DNA of 64,000 bases from Blautia sp. (GTDB taxonomy: Bacteria > Bacillota > Clostridia > Lachnospirales > Lachnospiraceae): positions 20,517 to 84,516 of the forward strand of contig JARIAR010000038.1 in the NCBI GenBank assembly GCA_029257805.1. The letters are read 5' to 3'. Positions 17,134-26,059 of this stretch are shown piece by piece (position 1 is the stretch's first letter; every line of letters starts with the position of its first letter). A program made the position numbers and the translations under genes. A model generated the notes under the pieces. It made no database searches. It was not told where the DNA came from and saw nothing but the letters and a program-made list of their open reading frames with translations.

Positions 17134-18456
17134 GGGGAATTTTTTAAAATAATAAATCAAAAATAAGACTGCTGTAATTCCCCAGGAAACCGGATAACTG
17201 AGCATGATCGTTTCAATTCCCGGCGCAGTAGGAAGCACCACAAACATCCAGATCATACGCAAAACGCAAACGCCTCCGCATGTAAGAATCATAGGAACCA
17301 ATACCTTTCCTGCCCCACGAAGAGCACCTGAGAGCATTCCGATCATTACGTACATAAAGTATGAAGGCAACAAAAAACGCATCATATATACACCAAGTTT
17401 TACAACCTCCGTATCTGTTGTAAATAAGCGATAAATCTGATCTGCAAAAACATACAAAAATCCGCTTAATACAAAAGCAGAACCATAGGCCATTCCCATA
17501 CAAACCCGGACACTTTTTCGCATACGGTCCGTTCTTCCGGCACCATAATTTTGCCCTACAAAAGTAGTAATAGAAATTTCAAAAGCATTAATCACCATCC
17601 AAAAAACCGCATCAATCTTTCCATATGTGCCCCATGCTGCAACGGTATCTGTCCCCAGCTTATTTACAAAAATCTGAATTACAAGATTTGCAATGTTATA
17701 CATTACCGATTCCAATCCTGCCGGAATTCCAATTCTCAAAATGGAATGAAGCGCAACTCCATGCATTCTAATTTTATTTAACTGAAGCTGATAAATTTCA
17801 CTGCTTTTTAACAATAATATACTTACAAGCAAAGCACTTACTGCCTGAGAAATTACAGTGGCAATGGCTACACCTGCAACACCCATATGAACTTTTACAA
17901 CCAAAATAATATCAAGAACAATATTCAATGCACAGGTCACTATAAGAACATATAAGGGGCGTTTAGAATCTCCTACGGCTCTTAAAACCGCAGATCCCAT
18001 ATTATAGATAAGATTAAAGATCATTCCGCCGAAATAAACATATAAGTAAATTCTTGAATTTTCCAGAATTTCTTTTGGAGTTTCCATTAAACGCAGAACC
18101 GGATTTGTAACTGCTATTCCCAGTACCCCTATTACAATTCCGGCAATAATAGAAAAAGCATAGGCAGTATGCAATGTATACCGAAGATTTTTCTTATCTT
18201 TTGCCCCATAAAACTGAGCAATCACTACAGAAGCTCCTGACGAAAGCCCCACAAAAAAACCGACGATCAGATTTACAATCTGATTGACGGACCCTCCTAC
18301 TGCAGCTAATGCTTCTTTTCCCACAAAACGCCCAACTACAATTGTATCTGCTGTATTATAAATCTGCTGAAAAAATGTTCCGAATACAATCGGAAAGAAA
18401 AATAATAAAAGCTGTTTCCAGATCACCCCTTCTGTAATCTGATTTTTCTCTTTCAT
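17116..18456 (-). CDS. MATE family efflux transporter
   Basis: 446 residues with twelve predicted hydrophobic segments in two homologous halves. The N-terminus (LLLFFFPIVFGTFFQQIYNTADTIVVGRFVG) is typical of the DinF/NorM-like clostridial MATE exporters, which use a Na+ or H+ gradient to expel organic cations. The second half restarts near residue 235 (GIPAGLESVMYNIANLVIQIFVN). It is convergent with the cooS operon and follows rpmF on the same strand, separated from it by the rpmF terminator. The substrate is unknown. Confidence 0.9.
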   Translation of the reverse strand: MKEKNQITEGVIWKQLLLFFFPIVFGTFFQQIYNTADTIVVGRFVGKEALAAVGGSVNQIVNLIVGFFVGLSSGASVVIAQFYGAKDKKNLRYTLHTAYAFSIIAGIVIGVLGIAVTNPVLRLMETPKEILENSRIYLYVYFGGMIFNLIYNMGSAVLRAVGDSKRPLYVLIVTCALNIVLDIILVVKVHMGVAGVAIATVISQAVSALLVSILLLKSSEIYQLQLNKIRMHGVALHSILRIGIPAGLESVMYNIANLVIQIFVNKLGTDTVAAWGTYGKIDAVFWMVINAFEISITTFVGQNYGAGRTDRMRKSVRVCMGMAYGSAFVLSGFLYVFADQIYRLFTTDTEVVKLGVYMMRFLLPSYFMYVMIGMLSGALRGAGKVLVPMILTCGGVCVLRMIWMFVVLPTAPGIETIMLSYPVSWGITAVLFLIYYFKKFPKKSGL

Positions 18457-18499
18457 ACGTCACCTCAGTTATCGTAATAGTAAAAATCATAATATACCT

Positions 18500-18543
18500 A
18501 AAAGAAGCCGCCGGGCAGATACATAATCTGACTCGACGGCTCT
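18500..18543 (-). terminator. Terminator of the yceD-rpmF operon
   Basis: On the minus strand AGCCGTCG pairs with CGGCGGCT (one G-U), and inside it AGAT pairs with ATCT. TTCTTTT follows. It starts about 10 bases after the rpmF stop. Confidence 0.7.
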
Positions 18544-18553
18544 TAAACTCTCA

Positions 18554-18736
18554 TTAGTCTTCTACTTTAATGATTTCTTTTTTGTTATAGCTTCCGCATT
18601 CCTTGCATACTCTGTGAGGCATCATAAGAGCACCACATTTGCTGCATTTTACTAAGTTCGGAGCAGTCATTTTCCAGTTTGCTCTTCTCTTATCACGTCT
18701 AGCTTTAGATGTTTTATTCTTTGGACAGATGGACAT
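18554..18736 (-). CDS. rpmF: 50S ribosomal protein L32
   Basis: 60 residues. Basic N-terminus (MSICPKNKTSKARRDKRRANWK) followed by two CxxC pairs (CSKC at 31-34, CKEC at 44-47), which mark the zinc-binding form of L32. AAGGAGG precedes the start. It follows the yceD homologue with a 3-base gap, the usual bacterial pairing. Confidence 0.97.
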   Translation of the reverse strand: MSICPKNKTSKARRDKRRANWKMTAPNLVKCSKCGALMMPHRVCKECGSYNKKEIIKVED

Positions 18737-18739
18737 ATG

Positions 18740-19267
18740 TTACACCTCCTTAAATTTACTAAATATATCACTGATGGCTGCCATACGCGGATCTTTTGGC
18801 TCTTCTGTGCATCCACAGGAACCTTTATTCAAATTCTTCCCGCACTGACTGCATATACCCTTACAATCTTCTTTACATAAGACTTTCAAAGGCCAGTTCA
18901 TCAGCACCTCAAAATAGACCAATTGGTCCACATCCAGGTCCATACCTGTGAGATAGACATTCTCATCCAAATCATTCACCCGTTCTTCATCAGTCTGCTT
19001 CATGTCAACTTTCCTTTTAAATTCCAAAGGAATCTCTACGGAAACATCCTCCAGACATCTGTCACAGGGAATTTCTACGGTAATGCCTCCCGTCCCCACA
19101 AGCTCAAGAACCTTGTTTCCTGTGTTGGTAATGGTAAGTTCTAACGGCTTCTTTTCCAGAATCCGAAAGTCTCCCAACTGGAAGGTGATGGAATCCATCT
19201 CAAGCGGCGCAGTTATCTGCACACATTTTCCCTCACAAGATGAAATATCTGATAAATGTATCTGCAT
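18740..19267 (-). CDS. yceD: DUF177/YceD family protein
   Basis: 175 residues. The YceD family acts in 23S rRNA accumulation and large-subunit assembly and is nearly always next to rpmF, as here. Visible features: ITVEIPCDRCLEDVSVEIPLEF (two-cysteine CDRC turn), the acidic NDLDENVYLTGMDLDVDQLV segment, and a C-terminal cysteine-rich motif (CKGICSQCGKNLN, then CGC) suited to metal binding. A perfect -35/-10 promoter lies just upstream. Confidence 0.92.
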   Translation of the reverse strand: MQIHLSDISSCEGKCVQITAPLEMDSITFQLGDFRILEKKPLELTITNTGNKVLELVGTGGITVEIPCDRCLEDVSVEIPLEFKRKVDMKQTDEERVNDLDENVYLTGMDLDVDQLVYFEVLMNWPLKVLCKEDCKGICSQCGKNLNKGSCGCTEEPKDPRMAAISDIFSKFKEV

Positions 19268-19293
19268 ATTAATCTCCTATCCACACTCAATCA

Positions 19294-19322
19294 ATTATAC
19301 ATACAGCTTTGGAATTTGTCAA
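19294..19322 (-). promoter_or_regulatory. Sigma-A promoter of yceD-rpmF
   Basis: TTGACA, 17-base spacer, TATAAT: a perfect consensus, with the -10 about 26 bases before the yceD start. It lies in the ackA-yceD gap, so yceD need not depend on the pta-ackA promoter. No convincing hairpin terminator is visible between ackA and this promoter. Confidence 0.85.
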
Positions 19323-19356
19323 CGATATTTTGTCTTGTTTTGAAAGAAAAAGTCTC

Positions 19357-20547
19357 TTAAACAAGTGCTACCGTCTCTCTGCAAATAGCCAGCTCTTCAT
19401 TTGTCGGAATTACTGCAACTTTTACTTTAGAATCCGGAGTAGAAATTACAATTTCTTCTCCACGTACATTATTTGCTTCTTTATCCAGTGTTACACCAAG
19501 ATAGCCAAGATAGCTTACAATTTTTTCACGTACAGGGATTGCGTTTTCACCAATTCCAGCTGTGAATACAATCGCATCTACACCATTCATAGCTGCAACA
19601 TAACCACCTACAAATTTTGCAATTCCATAACAAAGAACTTCAATCGCATTTGCTGCATCTTCATTTCCATTCTGGGATGCTTCATTTAAGTCACGGAAAT
19701 CACTGGACAGACCACCGGATAATCCAAGAAGACCGGATTTCTTGTTAAGAACATTCATAATGCCTGCAATATCCAGATTCTCTTTTTTAGCAATATATTC
19801 CATAATAGCCGGATCGATATTTCCGGAACGTGTTCCCATCACAACGCCTTCCAGAGGAGTCAGACCCATTGTTGTATCAATACACTTGCCATTTACAACC
19901 GCACTGATAGAAGATCCGTTTCCAAGATGGCATACGATCACTTTTGAATTTTCTTTGTCAAGTCCAAGGAAATCTACGGCACGTTTTGAAACAAAACTGT
20001 GAGAAGTTCCGTGGAAACCATATCTTCTTACTTTGTAATTTTTATAATATTCAATAGGAAGACCATACAGATATGCTTTTGCAGGCATTGTCTGATGGAA
20101 TGCTGTATCAAATACACCAACCTGCGGTACGCCCGGCATAAGTTCTGCACAAACGCGAATACCGATTAAGTTTGCAGGATTATGAAGCGGCGCAAGGTCA
20201 TTGCACTCTTCTACTGCTTTAATCATTTCATCTGTAATTACAGCAGAAGAAGCAAATTTCTCACCACCATGTACTACACGGTGTCCAATTGCATTTACTT
20301 CTTTCAGGCTCTTGATCGCACCTGTTTTTTCATTTGTCAGAGCATCCAGAACCATCTGGATTGCTTCTTTATGTGTAGGCATTGGAGCCTCTGTGATTTC
20401 TTTATCACTATCTGCTTTCTGATATACCAGTCTTCCGTCAATACCAATTCTTTCGCAAAGTCCTTTTGCTAAAACTGCTTCTGTTTCGGAATCAATTAAC
20501 TGATATTTTAAAGAAGAACTTCCACAATTGATTACCAATACATTCAT
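19357..20547 (-). CDS. ackA: Acetate kinase
   Basis: 396 residues. Makes ATP and acetate from acetyl-phosphate. Family signatures are VINCGSSSLKYQL (5-17), GHRVVHGGE (about 88), the VFDTAFHQTMP catalytic segment, RRYGFHGTSH (about 180) and the nucleotide-binding GNIDPA and FTAGIGEN near the C-terminus. It lies 41 bases downstream of pta, giving the substrate-level phosphorylation pair of acetogens and fermenters. Confidence 0.98.
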   Translation of the reverse strand: MNVLVINCGSSSLKYQLIDSETEAVLAKGLCERIGIDGRLVYQKADSDKEITEAPMPTHKEAIQMVLDALTNEKTGAIKSLKEVNAIGHRVVHGGEKFASSAVITDEMIKAVEECNDLAPLHNPANLIGIRVCAELMPGVPQVGVFDTAFHQTMPAKAYLYGLPIEYYKNYKVRRYGFHGTSHSFVSKRAVDFLGLDKENSKVIVCHLGNGSSISAVVNGKCIDTTMGLTPLEGVVMGTRSGNIDPAIMEYIAKKENLDIAGIMNVLNKKSGLLGLSGGLSSDFRDLNEASQNGNEDAANAIEVLCYGIAKFVGGYVAAMNGVDAIVFTAGIGENAIPVREKIVSYLGYLGVTLDKEANNVRGEEIVISTPDSKVKVAVIPTNEELAICRETVALV

Positions 20548-20588
20548 GATTTTACTCTCCTATCATTTTAATTATTTAATGATACTTC

Positions 20589-21614
<1,026 letters not shown>

Positions 21615-21617
21615 CTA

Positions 21618-21653
21618 TATCAGACCTTTCGGTCATAATGATACCCTTTCGGG
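21618..21653 (-). other. Twin GAAA-tetraloop hairpins in the pta leader
   Basis: On the minus strand CCC-GAAA-GGG is immediately followed by TATCA-TTAT-GACC-GAAA-GGTC-TGATA, a longer hairpin with a bulge. Both have C-G-closed GAAA loops. They lie between the promoter and the pta ribosome site. The function is unknown; mRNA stabilisation or protein binding are guesses. Confidence 0.5.
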
Positions 21654-21673
21654 CAGCATACATAGCTATGAGT

Positions 21674-21702
21674 ATTATACCTCTACAAGCCTTGTATTTC
21701 AA
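21674..21702 (-). promoter_or_regulatory. Sigma-A promoter of pta-ackA
   Basis: TTGAAA, 17-base spacer, TATAAT on the minus strand. Its -35 shares a base with the -35 of the divergent tmcAL promoter. Confidence 0.75.
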
Positions 21703-21720
21703 GCGTCTGAATGGTAGAAT
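21692..21720 (+). promoter_or_regulatory. Sigma-A promoter of tmcAL
   Basis: TTGTAT, 17-base spacer, TAGAAT with an extended TG (TGG-TAGAAT), 35 bases before the tmcAL ATG. It overlaps the pta promoter head to head. Confidence 0.55.
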
Positions 21721-21755
21721 ATGACACAAGAAAGTATTTTTTGAGGTGCAATCAT

Positions 21756-22973
21756 ATGAAAATCGCTGGAATCATAGCCGAATATAACCCTTTTCACAAC
21801 GGACATCTTTATCAATTGAAATATACAAGAGAAATTCTCCATGCAGATTACATCATTGTTGCCATGAGCGGTGATTATGTACAGCGGGGAACTCCTGCTC
21901 TTTTGCCGAAGCATACACGAGCAGAAATGGCCCTTCGCTGCGGCGCTGATCTTATACTGGAGCTGCCCCCTTCCTTTTCAAGTGCAAGTGCGGAATTTTT
22001 TGCAAAAGGAGGCGTTCAGCTTCTTGATTGCCTTCATGTAGTAGATATTCTCTGCTTTGGAAGTGAATGCGGCTCTGTTTCTCCCCTGCTGGAACTGGCT
22101 GAACTTCTTACAAAAGAACCAGAAGAATATCTGAAATATTTAAGATCTTTCCTTTCAGAAGGAATGTCCTTCCCGGCTGCAAGAGCCCAGGCTGTTCTTA
22201 AATATTCTCAGAATGAACACCTGCAAACAATTTTATCTTCTCCTAATAATATTTTAGGTATTGAATACTGTAAAGCCATTTTGCGTCTCAACAGTTCCAT
22301 CCATCCCTGCACTTTAAAACGCCGGGGAGCCGGATACCATGACACCTCTCTTGACAGCCAGGAAAACCCTTCCGCCTCTGCAATACGTACCCAGCTTCTG
22401 TCCTCTCCGGATTCTCTTACAAAGATGAAGATTTCTATGCCCGAAGAATCTTTTTCTATTTTTGACAATGCGATCCAAGCCGGATCTTTTATAACAGAAA
22501 GGGATTTGGATCTTCTCCTTCATTACCGACTTTTGGAAGAAACTTCAGCCTCCATGGAACATTTCCTTGATATGTCCACAGATCTGGCCAAACGTATAGA
22601 AAAACAAAAAAATAAATATGAAAATTTCTCTAGCTTTGTTACCCTTTTAAAAACAAAAGAAATCACCCAGACGAGAATACAACGAGCCCTCCTTCACCTT
22701 CTCCTAAACATAAAAGACATACCGGAAACAATTCCGTATGCCCGTGTTTTAGGATTTAAAAAAGACAGCACGCCGCTTCTTAAAGAAATCAAGAAAAAAA
22801 GTTCTATCCCTCTTGTCACCAAACTTGCCGATGCCCCGGCAGTTTTAGACAGTAACGGGATAAAACTTCTTAACGAAACCTGTTTTTCTTCTAATGTTTA
22901 TCACAGCATCCTTTGTCAGAAAACAGGTTCCCCTTTTGTTCATGAATTAGAAAAACAGCTTATCATTATCTGA
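21756..22973 (+). CDS. tmcAL: tRNA(Met) cytidine acetate ligase
   Basis: Start at 21756 (MKIAGIIAEYNPFHNGH), with GAGGTG upstream; a start 15 codons earlier lacks family similarity. 405 residues. TmcAL activates acetate with ATP and acetylates C34 of elongator tRNA-Met. The nucleotidyltransferase domain has EYNPFHNGHLYQL (8-20), a variant of the HIGH motif, and MSGDYVQRG. It is divergent from pta-ackA, which makes acetate, a neat metabolic pairing that may be chance. It ends three bases before the convergent ABC transporter ATPase gene. Confidence 0.93.
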   Translation: MKIAGIIAEYNPFHNGHLYQLKYTREILHADYIIVAMSGDYVQRGTPALLPKHTRAEMALRCGADLILELPPSFSSASAEFFAKGGVQLLDCLHVVDILCFGSECGSVSPLLELAELLTKEPEEYLKYLRSFLSEGMSFPAARAQAVLKYSQNEHLQTILSSPNNILGIEYCKAILRLNSSIHPCTLKRRGAGYHDTSLDSQENPSASAIRTQLLSSPDSLTKMKISMPEESFSIFDNAIQAGSFITERDLDLLLHYRLLEETSASMEHFLDMSTDLAKRIEKQKNKYENFSSFVTLLKTKEITQTRIQRALLHLLLNIKDIPETIPYARVLGFKKDSTPLLKEIKKKSSIPLVTKLADAPAVLDSNGIKLLNETCFSSNVYHSILCQKTGSPFVHELEKQLIII

Positions 22974-22976
22974 GCA

Positions 22977-23750
22977 TTAATTTCCGCATTCTATGCTGAT
23001 TTCGTTAAATTTTACAAGAATGTCATCTATGGAAATGTTCTTCTTTTCCTCTCCGGTACAATCCATGACATTCTCACCCTGATGCATCATAAGGATTCTG
23101 TCACCATATTCCACGGCATATCGAAGATTATGGGTTACCATAATAGTGGTAAGCTTTTTTTCTTTTACAATCTTTCCTGTAAGATCCATAATAATCTCTG
23201 CCGTCTTAGGATCAAGCGCTGCCGTGTGTTCATCAAGGATAAGAAATTCAATAGGAGTCATTGTAGACATGAGAAGCGCCATTGCTTGTCTTTGCCCGCC
23301 AGAGAGAGACCCTACTTTGACCTCCATTTTATCTTCCAGGCCAAGATTCAAAGGTCTTAAAAGATCTCTATAATATTCTCGCCGTTTCTTATTTACCCCT
23401 CTTTGAATTCCAAATAATTTTCCTTTGTGATCTGCAAGAGACATATTTTCAAGAATCGTCATGCCCGGACATGTCCCAAGGGCCGGGTTCTGATAGACCC
23501 TTCCTATTTTTCTATTTCGTTTATATTCTTTTTCTTCCGTAATATTTTTTCCATCAAGAATGATCTGTCCGGATTCCACAGGGATACTTCCGCAGATGAT
23601 ATTCAGCATAGAAGTTTTCCCGGAACCATTACTTCCTACAACAGACACAAATTCTCCATCCTTTATGGTAAGATTATAATCATTAAAAAGACACATTTCA
23701 TTTACAGTACCCGGATTGTAATATTTATATATATTTTTAAGTTCAAGCAT
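22977..23750 (-). CDS. ABC transporter ATP-binding protein, TrpXYZ-type
   Basis: 257 residues. Walker A is GSNGSGKTS (about 39-47), the signature LSGGQRQAMALLMS (about 150), Walker B FLILDEHTAALDPKT, and the H-loop MVTHN. It is the third gene of a three-gene importer set and overlaps the permease gene by 8 bases. The family (ABC transporters with an ABC_sub_bind solute receptor) includes the tryptophan/tyrosine importers of Gram-positives. The T-box leader upstream supports an amino-acid substrate. Confidence 0.88.
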   Translation of the reverse strand: MLELKNIYKYYNPGTVNEMCLFNDYNLTIKDGEFVSVVGSNGSGKTSMLNIICGSIPVESGQIILDGKNITEEKEYKRNRKIGRVYQNPALGTCPGMTILENMSLADHKGKLFGIQRGVNKKRREYYRDLLRPLNLGLEDKMEVKVGSLSGGQRQAMALLMSTMTPIEFLILDEHTAALDPKTAEIIMDLTGKIVKEKKLTTIMVTHNLRYAVEYGDRILMMHQGENVMDCTGEEKKNISIDDILVKFNEISIECGN

Positions 23751-24624
23751 GATGTTTCACCTTCTTCTTTCTCTCCATACTAATGAGCAAAACCGCAAGG
23801 AATAAAACCGCTGTTACAAGTTTCATATCCATAGGTTCAAAATTGCGCATGGCAACTGCAGTGCAGGCTTTATAGAAAACAGAACCGATCATTACAGCCG
23901 TTGTAGCTTTTATCATACTTAGATTTTTAAAAAAACTTGTTCCAATAATCACACTTGCAAGTCCTATTACAATCGCTCCTGTACCCATAGAAATTTCAAA
24001 AACACGTTCTTCCTGACAAAAAATACAACCTGAAAGAGCTACCAGCCCATTGGCAATCGAAAGTCCCAGGATTTTTGTATTGCCCTCATCTTTCGCAAGA
24101 GCAGTCACAAGTTTTTCATTATCTCCCACTGCCCTAAGAAGAAACCCGGATTTACTGTTCATATAAAAATCAAGAACGATTTTTGTTATCACAGCAAGAA
24201 CAGCGATCACCATAACAGTAGTATAAGGAGCTATTTTGTCAGAAAAATTTGTTTCCAGAAAGTTATTCTTAAATATTGTTTCTTTAGAAAATAAAGGAAC
24301 ATTTGATGTACCGGCAATCCGAAGATTTACTGTCCAAAGCGCCGTCATCATAATGATTCCGGAAAGAAGATCTCTTACTTTTCCTTTTACATGAATCAAA
24401 CCTGTACACGCTCCCGCAAGGGCCCCTGCCAAGAAAGAAACCGGAATTGTTATATACGGATTTACATCTCTTGAAAGAAGAGCGGCCGTTACAGCCGCAC
24501 CTAAAGGAAAGCTTCCATCTGCTGTAAGATCTGGAAAATCCAATATTTTATAAGTAATATAAACACCAAGTGCAAGAATACCATAAATCAATCCCTGCTC
24601 CATAATGGTAATAAAAAAATCCAT
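23743..24624 (-). CDS. ABC transporter permease, TrpXYZ-type
   Basis: 293 residues with about eight hydrophobic segments. It belongs to the branched-chain-amino-acid-type permease superfamily; DFPDLTADGSFPLGAAV (about 28-44) and the NGLVALSGCIFCQEE segment (about 192) are characteristic of the YP_/TrpY-like permeases paired with ABC_sub_bind receptors. GGAG precedes the ATG. It lies 18 bases after the receptor gene. Confidence 0.88.
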   Translation of the reverse strand: MDFFITIMEQGLIYGILALGVYITYKILDFPDLTADGSFPLGAAVTAALLSRDVNPYITIPVSFLAGALAGACTGLIHVKGKVRDLLSGIIMMTALWTVNLRIAGTSNVPLFSKETIFKNNFLETNFSDKIAPYTTVMVIAVLAVITKIVLDFYMNSKSGFLLRAVGDNEKLVTALAKDEGNTKILGLSIANGLVALSGCIFCQEERVFEISMGTGAIVIGLASVIIGTSFFKNLSMIKATTAVMIGSVFYKACTAVAMRNFEPMDMKLVTAVLFLAVLLISMERKKKVKHHA

Positions 24625-24642
24625 ATCTCCTGTCCCCCATTT

Positions 24643-25626
24643 TTAAGATTCAGATATTTCCGAAAAACACTCTGCTGCTGTTTCCTTTAATTCAAAAGGA
24701 ATTTCTATTCCTAGATTTTCTGCAACTTTTTCATTAACATAAAAACTTGCATCTTCAATTGTTTCATATGGAAATTCCGATGCTTTCTTTTCCCCTTTCA
24801 AAATCTTTGCAGCCATTTTTCCTGTCTGACGTCCAAGTTCTATATAATCAAGTCCTTCTGCCGCAAGGCACCCTTTTTTTACCTGTTCAATTTCACTTCC
24901 AAATACCGGTATCTTTTTTTCATTTGCCATTTCAAGAATTGCCGGAAGGGAACTTACTACTGTATTGTCAGTAAGGTTTGTAAGACAATCTACTTTTTCC
25001 AACAGTCCCTGGGCTGCGAGAGGAATATCCGCGGTCGCTGTAATTCCTGCTGTTTCAATGGCAAACCCGTATTTGTCTGCAAGAGATTTGTATTCTTCAA
25101 TGGCTGATTCAGAATTTGCCTCGCTTGTTGTGTAAAGAATACCGATTGTTTCTGCATCCGGCAGCATGGTACGAATCATTTCAAGCTGCTGTTCAACCGG
25201 AAGGCGATCACTCGTTCCGGTTACTTCTCCTACAGGATTCCCTTTTTTATCTGCCAGCTCTGCTGCCAGAGGATCAGTTACTGCTGTATAAATTACAGGA
25301 ATTTCTTTTTGCATGGCTGCATTAAAACAGCTCTGAGCACTCGGCGTTGCAATACCACAAATTAAATCCATATCAGAGGAAGCAAAACTGGCTGAAATCT
25401 GCCCTGCGGTTCCCATGTCTGCTGCTGCATTTTTGTATTCTACAGTAAGATTCTCTCCTTCTACAAAGCCTTCTTCTTCCAGCCCTTTTAAGAATCCTTC
25501 TCTGCAATTATCAAGGGATCCATGCTCTGCAAACTGTTCTATACCGATCTTATAATCCGCCTCTTCCGCATAAATGGTTGTTGTTGTTACAAGGATTGTT
25601 GCTAAAAATATCATCGCTTTTTTCAT
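24643..25626 (-). CDS. ABC transporter solute-binding protein, TrpX-type
   Basis: 327 residues. A Sec signal peptide (MKKAMIFLATILVTTTTIYA, cut probably after residue 20) has no lipobox cysteine, so anchoring is unclear. The mature part is an ABC_sub_bind (periplasmic-binding-like) domain with IGIEQFAEHGSLDNCREGF, a conserved entry of this family, and GILYTTSEANSESAIEEY. Transcription starts at the T-box promoter and must pass the T-box terminator. Tryptophan is the probable cargo from the apparent UGG specifier; tyrosine is the alternative known for the family. Confidence 0.87.
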   Translation of the reverse strand: MKKAMIFLATILVTTTTIYAEEADYKIGIEQFAEHGSLDNCREGFLKGLEEEGFVEGENLTVEYKNAAADMGTAGQISASFASSDMDLICGIATPSAQSCFNAAMQKEIPVIYTAVTDPLAAELADKKGNPVGEVTGTSDRLPVEQQLEMIRTMLPDAETIGILYTTSEANSESAIEEYKSLADKYGFAIETAGITATADIPLAAQGLLEKVDCLTNLTDNTVVSSLPAILEMANEKKIPVFGSEIEQVKKGCLAAEGLDYIELGRQTGKMAAKILKGEKKASEFPYETIEDASFYVNEKVAENLGIEIPFELKETAAECFSEISES

Positions 25627-25733
25627 GGTATTTCTCCTCTCTTCACATATAATTCACTGTCTCCGGAATATATGCCAATTCCGTTTTTTGTCTGTGAGAA
25701 GAATGAAATCCGCCCGCTTTCTGTACTTCAAAT

Positions 25734-25770
25734 AATAAAAAACCGCCCCAAGCGAAATGCTTGAGACGGT
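25734..25770 (-). terminator. Terminator of the T-box leader
   Basis: Stem ACCGTCTCAAGC/GCTTGGGGCGGT with an ATTTC loop, followed by TTTTTTATT on the minus strand. It competes with the antiterminator that contains the T-box sequence. Confidence 0.85.
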
Positions 25771-26004
25771 AATAAGATTCTTATTATCGCGGTACCACTC
25801 AAATTGACAAGATGTCCACTTTCTCATGTACAAACATACACTCCTGATTGGTAACGGGTTCGGTTCCCGTCAGCGCCTACTTCACCTGGGTTCGGGCTGC
25901 CCTCGAAAGGCCATTCAACAATCAGCTTCATACGGAATCACACCAATCTCCGCTCTCTGAAATGTCGCTTAACTGTCTACTCTTCTTTCTCATCGGTTTA
26001 ACTT
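25734..26004 (-). promoter_or_regulatory. T-box riboswitch, specifier probably UGG (tryptophan)
   Basis: This leader fills most of the 433-base gap between the PFL gene and the transporter. In transcript order it has the AGAGAG...GGTG Stem I motifs (about 25956-25940), a TTGAA-TGG-CC segment whose TGG (25911-25913) sits where the specifier codon normally is, the T-box sequence TGGTACCGCG (25788-25797) and the terminator. Uncharged cognate tRNA should bind and favour read-through into the transporter. The T-box itself is certain. The specifier assignment is from motif context, not from a full fold. Confidence 0.9.
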
Positions 26005-26010
26005 TTTATT

Positions 26011-26039
26011 ACTTTAACACAGTAATCCCTTCCTGTCAA
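26011..26039 (-). promoter_or_regulatory. Sigma-A promoter of the T-box leader
   Basis: TTGACA, 17-base spacer, TAAAGT with extended TG, directly upstream of the T-box leader and just past the end of the PFL gene. Confidence 0.75.
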
Positions 26040-26059
26040 TCCCTGTTTCTTAATTAAAA

